Program-made: the position numbers and the translations under genes
Notes under the pieces: model-generated
What the model saw: the letters and a program-made list of their open reading frames with translations, nothing else
Databases searched by the model: none
Told to the model about the DNA's origin: nothing
DNA from: JBDSEG01 sp039920165
GTDB lineage: Bacteria > Pseudomonadota > Gammaproteobacteria > Burkholderiales > Burkholderiaceae_C
Length of the DNA: 21,364 nucleotides
Assembly: GCA_039920165.1 (NCBI GenBank)
Contig: JBDSEG010000041.1
Span: 1 to 21,364, forward strand
Direction: 5' to 3'
Part shown: piece by piece, positions 6,584-14,300 of the stretch
How the letters are laid out: each line of letters starts with the position of its first letter
Numbering within the stretch: the stretch's first letter is position 1

Positions 6584-7660
6584 ATGGCCGATGTGGTGTC
6601 TGTCCAAGCCCTCGCCGCACTCGAGACCGCGGTCTCGTCGCTGTTCCCGGCGGACGTTCCCGACGGACTGACTCGACGGATTCGCGTCGCCGCGCAGCAG
6701 TTGCGCCCGCTCGGCATCGGTGCCTATGTCGGCCGCCACCGCGAGCCTGGGGCGAGCCTATACGGACGCCGTGTCGAAGCCCGCGTCGATGTCGACGTCG
6801 ATGGCGGCGCTGACAACACCGCGCACGCCTATGCGAGCGCGCTGGCGGGGCGCATGCTGGCGCAGACGCGCAGCGATTTCGCGACCCACGGACTGCAGCG
6901 CATCCGCAGCCTGCCCGGCACCGACCGTCGCACGCTCGCATTCAATGTGGATTTCGAATATGTCTTCGTGCCGCAGGACGGCGAAGGCGTGATCGAAACC
7001 CTCGCGCTCGATACCTACGCGAACACCACGCCGTACCGCACGCGCCTGCGCGCCGTGTTCGATGCCGCAACGCTGGCCGCGCAGCCCCTGCCGCTCGACG
7101 CCTTGCTGGCCGATTTCGCGCCGGTCGACGACCCGCAGGCAGCGCCGGCCGGCGCGTGGTCGCTGGACGGGGCAACACCGAGTGCGATCGTGCAGACGGC
7201 GGCCACCGCGGCCGGGCCGACCGCTCTCGACGATCCGCAGAAGGCCGGCGCGCAATTGCTGTGGCGGCCACGCGGCGCGCCTTTCGATCTGACCCGTTTC
7301 GTCGCCAGCTTCGTCGTCCACTCGGCCAGCCCGGACGGCATCGGCCTGGTCTTCGCGCGACGCGCGGCCGACGATTATTTTTTCTTCCTGGCCTCGCAAC
7401 GCCACGCGTACCACCTGTTCGGAAGGCGTCGCCCCGGCGGCTGGCAGACCCTGGCCGCCGCGCCGGCCGGCTTCTCGCTCGATGCGGATCAGCAATTCGT
7501 GATCGGCTCGCACGACACGACGCTGTTCGCACAACTGGGCGAACAGCGCACGTTGACGGCAAGCCTCGACGAAATGCCCGGTCCGGGCGAAATCGGCTTG
7601 CTGACCCACGCCAACGACGCGGCGCGCTTTCTCGCCGGCCGCTTGATGGAACTTGTCTAG
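6584..7660 (+). CDS. Tail terminator-like protein fused to a C-terminal concanavalin-like domain
   Basis: This 358-residue product is the first gene of the tail cluster and appears to have two parts. Residues 1 to about 185 are an alpha/beta region ('LTRRIRVAAQQLRPLGIGAYVG', then strands 'EARVDVDVDG' and 'RTLAFNVDFEYVFV'), with a helix and sheet pattern reminiscent of tail-terminator/completion proteins encoded just before the sheath in contractile phages. Residues about 190-358 have the strand pattern of a LamG/concanavalin-like beta sandwich: 'GAWSLDGATPSAIVQT', 'ASFVVHSASPDGIGLVFARRAADDYFFFLAS..HAYHLFGRRR', 'DEMPGPGEIGLLTHANDAARF'. That fold often binds carbohydrate. A role capping the tail while displaying a sugar-binding or structural domain is inferred. 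The start has only a weak GGGA site. No signal peptide is present. Confidence 0.6.
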   Translation: MADVVSVQALAALETAVSSLFPADVPDGLTRRIRVAAQQLRPLGIGAYVGRHREPGASLYGRRVEARVDVDVDGGADNTAHAYASALAGRMLAQTRSDFATHGLQRIRSLPGTDRRTLAFNVDFEYVFVPQDGEGVIETLALDTYANTTPYRTRLRAVFDAATLAAQPLPLDALLADFAPVDDPQAAPAGAWSLDGATPSAIVQTAATAAGPTALDDPQKAGAQLLWRPRGAPFDLTRFVASFVVHSASPDGIGLVFARRAADDYFFFLASQRHAYHLFGRRRPGGWQTLAAAPAGFSLDADQQFVIGSHDTTLFAQLGEQRTLTASLDEMPGPGEIGLLTHANDAARFLAGRLMELV

Positions 7661-7676
7661 ACAACCGCCCACGGGC

Positions 7677-7682
7677 AAGGAG
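7677..7682 (+). promoter_or_regulatory. Strong Shine-Dalgarno of the sheath gene
   Basis: AAGGAG sits 6 bases before the ATG at 7689 and is one of only two strong ribosome-binding sites in the cluster. Confidence 0.8.
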
Positions 7683-7688
7683 CGAACC

Positions 7689-8780
7689 ATGGAAGAAGCC
7701 TTTGCGGAACAGATCGTCCCCGGCACATTCATCCGGGTCCAGTCGGAAGGGCTTATCGCGCCAAAGGGCGTGAGCTTCGGCAACGTCGGCATCGTCGGCA
7801 CGGCTGCCGCGGCAGCCGGTGCTCCGGCCAATGCGTTGGGCGCGACGCACATCCTCGGCAGCGTCGAGGATGCGCAGCGTCAGTACAAGGGTGCGCGCAC
7901 GGGCACCGCCGACGCCGACCCGATGAACCTGATGCGCGGCCTGGCGCTGCTGTTCGGCAACGGCGCGCGCACGGTCTATGCCCACGGCCTGGCGTCGGGC
8001 GCGACGCCGGCGCAGTTCAACGCCGCCATCGCCGAATTGCTGAAGGAGGACGTGAACATCCTCGTCGCGCCCGAACTGAGCACGGCGGCCGCCAAGCTCA
8101 CGTTGCAGCCGGCGCTCGAGACCGCCGAAAACAACGGTCGCGACATGATCGCGGTGATCGGTGCCGACGGCGCTGACACCACCGCAATCAAGGCCCAGGT
8201 CAGCGCCAACAAGCGCGTCGTTCTGGCGGCTCCGGCGGTGCGCGCCTTCGACCCCGAGACCGGCGACGTCGCGACGCTGCCGGGAAGCTATACCGCCGCC
8301 GCGGTGGCCGGGCTGATCGCCTCGCTCGCGCCGCAGTCGAGTCCGACCAACAAGCTGCTGCCCGGCGTCGGCGAACTCGGCACGCGTTTCTCGTACGGCG
8401 AGCTGAAGGATCTGCTGCAAGGCAACGTGCTGCCGCTTGAAGACCGGCAGGGTATTCGCGTCGTTCGCGGCATCACGACCGAGGGCGCCGCCTTCGCGCA
8501 GATCACGACCCGGCGCATCGTCGACTTCGCCAAGGCCGGCATCCGCCAGGTCTCGGGCGCCTTCATCGGCAAGCTCAACAACGAGCGGGTTCGCAAGGCG
8601 CTGCACGGCGCGCTCGACGGCTTTCTCACGACCATGGTCATCGACGAGGCGCTCACCGCCTACCAGCTCGACGTGACTGCGACCCGCGCCGACGAAGTGG
8701 CCGGGCGCTGCATCGTCAACGTGGCGATGCAGCCCACCTTCAGCATCGACTACATCCGCGTCACCCTGGCGCTGTCCTGA
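7689..8780 (+). CDS. Contractile tail sheath protein
   Basis: This 363-residue protein belongs to the phage tail-sheath family (gpFI of P2/Afp sheath type). It opens with 'MEEAFAEQIVPGTFIRVQSEGLIAPKGVSFGNVGIVGTA', the extended N-terminal arm and first strand typical of sheath subunits, and ends with a conserved handshake domain (275-363) containing 'RRIVDFAKAGIRQVSGAFIGKLNNERVRKALHGALDGFLTTMV' and 'VNVAMQPTFSIDYIRVTLALS'. It is on the short side for sheaths, meaning few surface insertion domains. Sheath polymers wrap the tube and contract to drive it through a target envelope. There is only one sheath gene in the visible cluster, as in P2-like phages and R-type pyocins; many extracellular injection systems carry two or three. 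The strong AAGGAG site fits its high copy number. Confidence 0.88.
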   Translation: MEEAFAEQIVPGTFIRVQSEGLIAPKGVSFGNVGIVGTAAAAAGAPANALGATHILGSVEDAQRQYKGARTGTADADPMNLMRGLALLFGNGARTVYAHGLASGATPAQFNAAIAELLKEDVNILVAPELSTAAAKLTLQPALETAENNGRDMIAVIGADGADTTAIKAQVSANKRVVLAAPAVRAFDPETGDVATLPGSYTAAAVAGLIASLAPQSSPTNKLLPGVGELGTRFSYGELKDLLQGNVLPLEDRQGIRVVRGITTEGAAFAQITTRRIVDFAKAGIRQVSGAFIGKLNNERVRKALHGALDGFLTTMVIDEALTAYQLDVTATRADEVAGRCIVNVAMQPTFSIDYIRVTLALS

Positions 8781-8783
8781 GGT

Positions 8784-8789
8784 AAGGAG
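8784..8789 (+). promoter_or_regulatory. Strong Shine-Dalgarno of the tube gene
   Basis: AAGGAG sits 6 bases before the ATG at 8796, in the short gap after the sheath stop. Confidence 0.8.
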
Positions 8790-8795
8790 CTCGAC

Positions 8796-9305
8796 ATGCC
8801 CACTGCCGCCAACACCCATGTCTTTACCGGAGCCGACGGCTCGATCCTGCTTGCGCCCGACGGCGACGGTCCCGAGGGCAGCGCCGCCGGCGCGGTGATC
8901 GAGGCGAACGACCTGATCCAGGTCGGCCGGGTCACCGGCGTCACGGTCGAGATCGCCTCGGCGATCCGGCCCTTCCACGAGATCGGCCAGCGCTATGCGA
9001 CGGAGCTGCGCAGCGGCAATGTCAGCGTGCGCGGGCGCTTCGATCGCGCCTACCTGAACGGCGCCCTGCTCTCGCTGCTGCTCGGCGAGGCGAGCGCGCA
9101 GCGGCCCGGCCGCTCGTGGCCGCAGCCGAGCTTCAACATCACGCTCTTGTCGCAGAACGCAGCGCAGCCCGGCACGCAGTCGACGCTCACGCTGCACGGC
9201 GTGAAGATCGAGCAGTGGAACCTCACCATGCCCGAGGACGACTTCGTGATGGAAGGGGCGAGCTTCCAGGCGTTGTATGCAACGGTGGCCGACGAGCGCG
9301 CGTGA
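8796..9305 (+). CDS. Tail tube protein
   Basis: This 169-residue, beta-rich protein directly follows the sheath gene, the standard place for the inner-tube subunit. It has strands around 'NDLIQVGRVTGVTVEIASAIRPFHEIGQRYATELRSGNVSVRGRFDRAYLNGALLSLLLG' and a C-terminal 'FNITLLSQN..GTQSTLTLHGVKIEQWNLTMPEDDFVMEGASFQAL'. The 'GR..G' and 'LRSGNVSVRG' turns and the closing 'V.IE.W...MP.DDFV.E..SF.A' are typical of the Hcp/gp19-like tube fold in which six subunits form each ring. Its stop overlaps the next ATG by one base (TGATG). Function as tube is assigned from position plus fold pattern; there is no second tube paralogue, unlike Afp1/Afp5. Confidence 0.78.
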   Translation: MPTAANTHVFTGADGSILLAPDGDGPEGSAAGAVIEANDLIQVGRVTGVTVEIASAIRPFHEIGQRYATELRSGNVSVRGRFDRAYLNGALLSLLLGEASAQRPGRSWPQPSFNITLLSQNAAQPGTQSTLTLHGVKIEQWNLTMPEDDFVMEGASFQALYATVADERA

Positions 9306-9802
9306 TGGACATCTTGCAGGCGGCGCCGCGGGTTGAAAGCGAGCTGCTCGGCGCGGACGAGTTGCTCGCCGGCGCGGCGCTACGCTTCGAGGTCGAGGTG
9401 CCGGCCGGCCTGCTCGCCGACGGCGGCGCGCCCGGACGGGTCCGCCTGCGCCCGCTGACCGTCCTGGACCTGCAGCGCATCACCCGCGCCGCGCGCGAAA
9501 GCGACCAGCTCGTCGCCGCGCTGATGGTCAAGAGTGCGGTCGAGGCGCCTGCGCTGTCGATCGCGCAGGTCCAGGCCATGTCGATCGGCTTGCTCGAATT
9601 TCTGCTCGCCGAAGTGAACCGGACGAGCGGCCTCGCGATGCCGGCGGCCGCGCTCGAAGAGGCCGCCGATGCCCCGATCGCACGCGCCGCGCTGGTGCTC
9701 GCGCAGCGGCTCGGATGGACGCCAGAACAGATCGGCCAGCTCACGCTCGGCCAGATCCTGCTGCACCTGCAGATGCTGCACGCCGGAGCCGCCGATGGCT
9801 GA
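9305..9802 (+). CDS. Small tail-assembly protein, probably chaperone-like
   Basis: This 165-residue acidic, mostly helical protein starts at the ATG overlapping the tube stop. Its core is 'PGRVRLRPLTVLDLQRITRAARESDQLVAALMVKSAVEAPALSIAQVQAMSIGLLEFLLAEVNRTSG', followed by an Ala-rich segment and 'LVLAQRLGWTPEQIGQLTLGQILLHLQMLH', a pattern seen in tail-assembly chaperones and related helical proteins that sit between tube and tape measure in phages (gpE/gpG class). There it would keep the tape measure soluble before tube assembly. It shares 8 bases with the next gene (ATGGCTGA), but no slippery heptamer for a programmed frameshift is visible near its end. The functional call rests mainly on position. 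Confidence 0.55.
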   Translation: MDILQAAPRVESELLGADELLAGAALRFEVEVPAGLLADGGAPGRVRLRPLTVLDLQRITRAARESDQLVAALMVKSAVEAPALSIAQVQAMSIGLLEFLLAEVNRTSGLAMPAAALEEAADAPIARAALVLAQRLGWTPEQIGQLTLGQILLHLQMLHAGAADG

Positions 9803-10763
9803 GTCAGGTACGCCCGCCGCCACCTCGGCCTTCGCCGCCGCGCGCGACGGCGTGCGCGCGATCGGTGATCGGCTCGAGGCGCTCGGCCCGGGCTCCGACG
9901 CATTGATCGAGGCGCTGGCAGGGCGGCTCGGCGCGCTGCCGGCATCGGTCGACTATATGCCGTTCGGCGACCTCGGCGCGCTGACCCAGGCGCTGGCGGG
10001 GCCGTCGCCGCCGATATCGAACAAGGCCAGGCCGCCACGCGGCAGCGGCTTGCGCAACGCGCCGCCGAAGACCGAGGCACCGCGCGCGCAGTCCCGCACC
10101 GGCGCGGATTCGCGCGCCCCCGATATACAGGCGACGCTCGGCGCTGCGCTAGTCGGCGGCGTCGCCAAGGCCGGTGCGAAGCCCGACCTTGGCCTTGCCG
10201 GCAGCCTGCTCGTGGAGCCGGTGATCAATGCGATGGCAACGCTTGCACGATTGACCCAGCAAGCTCCGCCGAAGCAGGCCGGAGGCGATTCACCCTTGGC
10301 CGCATCGGCCGCGATCGCGCAGCACGTCGCGCGGTGGCTCGCCGGGCAGGTCGAACAGGCGGCGGCCCCAACGCCCGCCTCGGGGCGCGCTCCGTTCGGC
10401 AGTGCGATCGGCGACCTGCGGTCGAGCGAGGAACTGATCTCCCGCGCCCTTGCCAGCCTCGGCGGGCGGGTGGGCGTGGGCGCCTTGCCGAGCGCCGATG
10501 GCGCCGTCAAAGCATCGCCGTCGAAGCGGCCCGAGCGGCAGACGGCGGACCGGCGCACCAGCCCCACCGAGCCGGCTCCGCGCGCCCGATCGAAGCTCTT
10601 GGCGCCCAAGCCCGCATCGACACGCGACCCCAGCACCCCCGCCGCGGACCGCATTGTCGAAATGACCGATGTGGCCACGCCCTCGTTCACCGACGACCCG
10701 CTTGAAGCCATGATGCGCGCTCTCGTCGACCAGGCGTGGCTGCGCGGAGTCGATCTGCGATGA
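9795..10763 (+). CDS. Disordered Ala/Pro/Arg-rich protein of the tail cluster, unknown function
   Basis: This is a 322-residue protein with no domain I recognise. Residues about 1-60 form a helical Ala-rich stretch. The region about 75-115 is basic and low-complexity ('SNKARPPRGSG...PPKTEAPRAQSRTG'). About 115-185 and 195-240 contain helices, and about 245-300 is a second basic disordered region rich in Ser, Pro and Arg. The C-terminus 'DDPLEAMMRALVDQAWLRGVDLR' looks like a short amphipathic docking helix. It is tied into the operon by an 8-base overlap with the upstream gene and an ATGA overlap with the next. Its position between chaperone-like and gpN-like genes suggests a structural linker, tape-measure-associated or assembly role, but this is inference. 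The start at 9795 is taken from the overlap. Confidence 0.6.
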   Translation: MAESGTPAATSAFAAARDGVRAIGDRLEALGPGSDALIEALAGRLGALPASVDYMPFGDLGALTQALAGPSPPISNKARPPRGSGLRNAPPKTEAPRAQSRTGADSRAPDIQATLGAALVGGVAKAGAKPDLGLAGSLLVEPVINAMATLARLTQQAPPKQAGGDSPLAASAAIAQHVARWLAGQVEQAAAPTPASGRAPFGSAIGDLRSSEELISRALASLGGRVGVGALPSADGAVKASPSKRPERQTADRRTSPTEPAPRARSKLLAPKPASTRDPSTPAADRIVEMTDVATPSFTDDPLEAMMRALVDQAWLRGVDLR

Positions 10764-11350
10764 GCCTCACGCCGATGCTCGGTGATTTCGAGCTACCCAA
10801 GGTGACACGCCTCGAAACGATGGAGACGCGGGATTTCGCCGAGCTGCCGGTGCCCGGTCGCGCCGGCAGCCTGTTCCAGGATCTGAATTGCCGACCGGCG
10901 CGAATCGTCGTCGAGGGCTCGATCTTCGGCGCCCAGGGCGGCCTCGATTTCCTCAGCGCCGCGCGCGAGAAATATGCGGCCGGCGAGCCGATGACCTTCA
11001 CGTCCGACATCGCGACCGGCACCGAGCTGCAGTACGTACTGATGCAGCAGCTGCACGTGCAGGCCGAAGCGAGCGCGCCCGACCAGATCGACTATGTCGT
11101 CTGGCTTACCGAGTGCCCGCCCCCGCCGCCGCCCGCCGGCCTGCTCGAAGGCATCGACGGCGGTCTGCTCGACGCCGCTGCCGGCGTGCTCGACGATGCG
11201 ATGGGTGCGCTCGATGCGCTCGCTGCATTGGGCAACGTTCCCGAGCTTTCCGATCCCACGACGCCGCTGGCCGGCATCGTCGACGGTGCCGGCTCGGCGA
11301 TTGGCGCCGCCGGTGGCCTCGGCACCAGCCTGCGCGACCTTCTCGGCTGA
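10760..11350 (+). CDS. Baseplate-associated protein resembling the DNA_circ_N/Mu gpN N-terminal domain
   Basis: The product has 196 residues. Residues about 1-125 contain 'LPKVTRLETMETRDFAELPVPGRAGSLFQDLNCRPARIVVEGSIFGAQGGLDFLSAAREKYAAGEPMTFTSDI', which follows the pattern 'E...R...HE(Y/F)P.R...Y.EDLGRR.R...(I/V)...(V/I)(L/F)G' of the N-terminal domain of Mu gpN-type proteins; the domain name 'DNA circularization' is historical, and these act at the baseplate/hub. The strand-rich core ends at 'DQIDYVVWLTE'; a run of Pro (PPPPPP) then leads to a Gly/Ala/Leu-rich tail (about 130-196) likely to form amphipathic helices. It starts by ATGA overlap with the preceding gene. In Afp-type systems the equivalent site is filled by a LysM/gp53-like protein, and that role is possible here. 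Confidence 0.55.
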   Translation: MSLTPMLGDFELPKVTRLETMETRDFAELPVPGRAGSLFQDLNCRPARIVVEGSIFGAQGGLDFLSAAREKYAAGEPMTFTSDIATGTELQYVLMQQLHVQAEASAPDQIDYVVWLTECPPPPPPAGLLEGIDGGLLDAAAGVLDDAMGALDALAALGNVPELSDPTTPLAGIVDGAGSAIGAAGGLGTSLRDLLG

Positions 11351-11365
11351 GCGCGGGAGCTGACC

Positions 11366-14300
11366 ATGCCCGGCCTGCTCACCCAGATCGAACAGGCCGT
11401 CGGCAGCCTCGACATCGCGGCGCTCGCCGGCGGCACCGGCGCGCAATACCGGCAGCTCGGGCAGACGATCGCGGGCTGGAACGCCGGTCCGCCGGGCGAC
11501 TTCAGCGCCGCGTTCGGCAAGCTCGGCGGCTTGCAGATGCCGCAACTCCAGTTTGCCGGCAGCCTGGGCGGAAGCTTCGAAGCCATCGTGCCGTCGCTGC
11601 AAGGCGATCTCGGCGGCCTCGTCGCGAGCCTGGGCAGCGATGTCACGGCCTTGCCCGAGCGGTTGAGGAGCGGCCTGCTCGACGTCACCCGGCCGCTGGT
11701 CCAGCGCGTCGAGATGCTGCGCACGCTGCTGACGAGCGACTGGACCTGCGGGCTGGTGCCGGGGTTCGCTCCGGCCATTGGAACGGCGCCGGCGCCCGCT
11801 CCCGGCCCGGCCCCAATCCCCGCACCCGCACCCGCACCCGCACCCGCACCCGCACCTGCCCCTGCACCCGCGCCGGCATCGAGCACCGATGGCGCCATCA
11901 CGCCGGCCAAGGTGGCGGCCGCACGCGCGGTGGTCGATACGCTGCCGGCCGACCTGAGCGTGCCGAGCCTCATGCGCTGGCTGCACGAACGCGTGGGCAC
12001 CTTTCGACCGGGCTATTTCACGGTGCGCTCGCTGCCCCTGGTGGACGACGTTCGCGACCCGCTCGATACGCTGGTGCGCTGGGAGGCCGCGAGTACCGGG
12101 GAGGTCGAGGCCGAACTGCAGGCCACGCTCGCGACGCTGACCGGGCTCGTGCGCCGGCACGCCAGCGGCCTCTTTGTCGCGGCACTGCCAGCCGCCGATG
12201 TGACGGCGCTGAACGGTGTGGCAATCGGCAGCGCGGCCGAGGTGTTCGTCGGCGCGCTGGAGGCGCTGGCGGATCGCGTGCAGGCGGCCGATGCCGCGAC
12301 CATGCCGGCGGCATTCGCTGCGGCGCAGTCCGCGCGTGCCGCGTTGCTGACCCAGAACGCCGCCGTCGCGGCCTCGGCAGCGACACGCCAGGCCCTCGTC
12401 GTTCGCCTGGCCGCACTGCCGAGCCAACTCGACGCCGGCATCTGCCGCCTGCTGGTGCTGCTGCAGCCGCGCGCGACCCTCGCCGACCTGACCGAGGTGG
12501 TCGGCGTGCTGGAGCCGCCGCCGCTTCCCGCCGCCGCCTTCGACCCGGTGCGCGAGGCGATCGGCGGCGTCACCCAGCGACTCGAAGCGCTGCTCGAGGC
12601 GATCGATATCGGCGCCGTCGCGACGCCGCTCACTGACGCGCTGAACCGCGCCGGCGACGCGGTGCAGTCGGTCGAGCAGGGCCTGGCGCAACTGTCCGCG
12701 CAAGTGCTCGCCACCCTCGAACAGGCGCAGGGAGCGGTGCAGGGCCTGTCGCTGGACGCCGTGCGCGAGCAGGCCCTTGCCGGCATCACGAGCGCCTCGG
12801 CCGAGCTCGACCAGGCGATCCGGCAGGCGCTCGCGCCGGCGGCCGATGCTCTCGCGCAGGCCATGACGGCCGTCTTCGAGGCGATGGACCAAATCGACCC
12901 CGAAGCGCTGGCGCAGCCGGTGCGCGAGGCGGTCCATTCTCTCGGCGACCTTGTTCAGCAGGAGGCGGTGCAGCGCATCGTCGAGGTGGTCGGACAGATC
13001 GAGCAGGTCGCGCAGCAGGTCGCCACGCTGTCGTTCGCGCCGGTGGCCGACGAAGTGATCGCGCTGATCCGCCAGCTCAAGGCGCTGATCGAGGGCATCG
13101 ATATCGCGAGCCTGCCCGACCCCGGGCCGGCGCTGCTGAGTGACGCGATGGACATCCTGCCGCGCTCGCTGACGGCGCTGACCGACCCCCTGGTGGTCGA
13201 CCTCGACAGGCAGATCGCCGGTGCGCCGACCGCGCTGCTGGAGCAGGTCAAGACCCTGCCCGACGCGGCGCGGACGCGCCTGCTCGCCTTCTCGCCGCGA
13301 CAGGCGCTGCAGCCGGTGCTGGCCGCTCCGTTCCAGGCCGCGCGCACCGAACTCGAACGTTTCTCGCCCGCCACCTGGCTGGCCGCCGGCGACGCCGCGC
13401 TCGCGCAGCTGCGCCGCCAGCTCGCCGCGCAACTCGACATCGCGCGCCTGCTCGCCGAACCGGCGCGCGCCTTCGCCACGCTGACCACCGAGATCGACCG
13501 CCTGCGTCCCTCGGCCCTGCTGGCGCCCGTCGAACAGACGATCGAGCGCGCGCTCGCCAGCCTGTCGGATGCGTTGCCGGTGGCGGACCTCGCAGTGGCG
13601 CTGGAAGGCAGCCTCCACCGCATCGCGAGCTTCACGAACACCCTGGATACGGCGCTCGATGTCGCCGCGCACGTCACGTCCAAGGTCGCGGCGCTCGGCG
13701 ACGCGCGCGGCGAATTCGCGACCTGGGTCGACACGATCGTCGCGAAGGTCCCGGTCAGCGCGACGGGGGCGATTGCCGCCTCACTGGGGGAGCTGCGCGG
13801 CGCCGCGCTCGCCGCCCGCCCCGCAGCGCTGGCGCAAGGGTGGCAGGACGCCCGTGCCGCGCTCGTCGCACGGCTCGAAGCGTCTGGCGCGACCGACCGG
13901 CTGACCCGGCTGGTGGCGGCGCGCAGCCGCATCGTCGCCGGGCTGGTGAATGCCTCCGTCGGCGCCGCGGTACCCGGGCTTGCCGGCTGGATCGGCGAAG
14001 CGCAAACGCGCGCTGCCGGCGAGGGCCTGAACGCGCTGGCCGGCGTGGCACGTGCGCTGGCTGCGGCGGACAGCGCGCTGCAAGGCGAATTCGCCGTCCT
14101 TGCCGAGCGCTTTCCGAATGCCGATGGCCCGCTCGCCCCGCTCGTGCCGGACAGCGCTGCGACGCTGCGCGCGGACGTGCGCGAGGCCTTCTTGCGCCAG
14201 CTCGGCACGCCACTGCTCGGCCTGCTCGCCAGCCTGAAGCCGATGGCCGCGCTGGTCGACGCCGGCATCGGCGGGCTGCGTGACCTGGTTGGCGCAGTCG

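Noticed and set aside
9780..9810. Programmed -1 frameshift joining the chaperone-like gene to the next, as in many phage tails
   Set aside because: No slippery heptamer is present before the stop. The ATGGCTGA overlap is explained by ordinary translational coupling.
11819..11872. CRISPR or minisatellite-type array
   Set aside because: The unit is a 6-base in-frame codon pair with no spacers; it is a coding Pro-Ala tract.
10793..13672. Very long minus-strand open frame opposite the large helical protein
   Set aside because: It is an artefact of high-GC third-position bias: its product is Arg/Gln/Gly-rich low complexity with no recognisable domain, it has no plausible start context, and it opposes coherent plus-strand structural genes.
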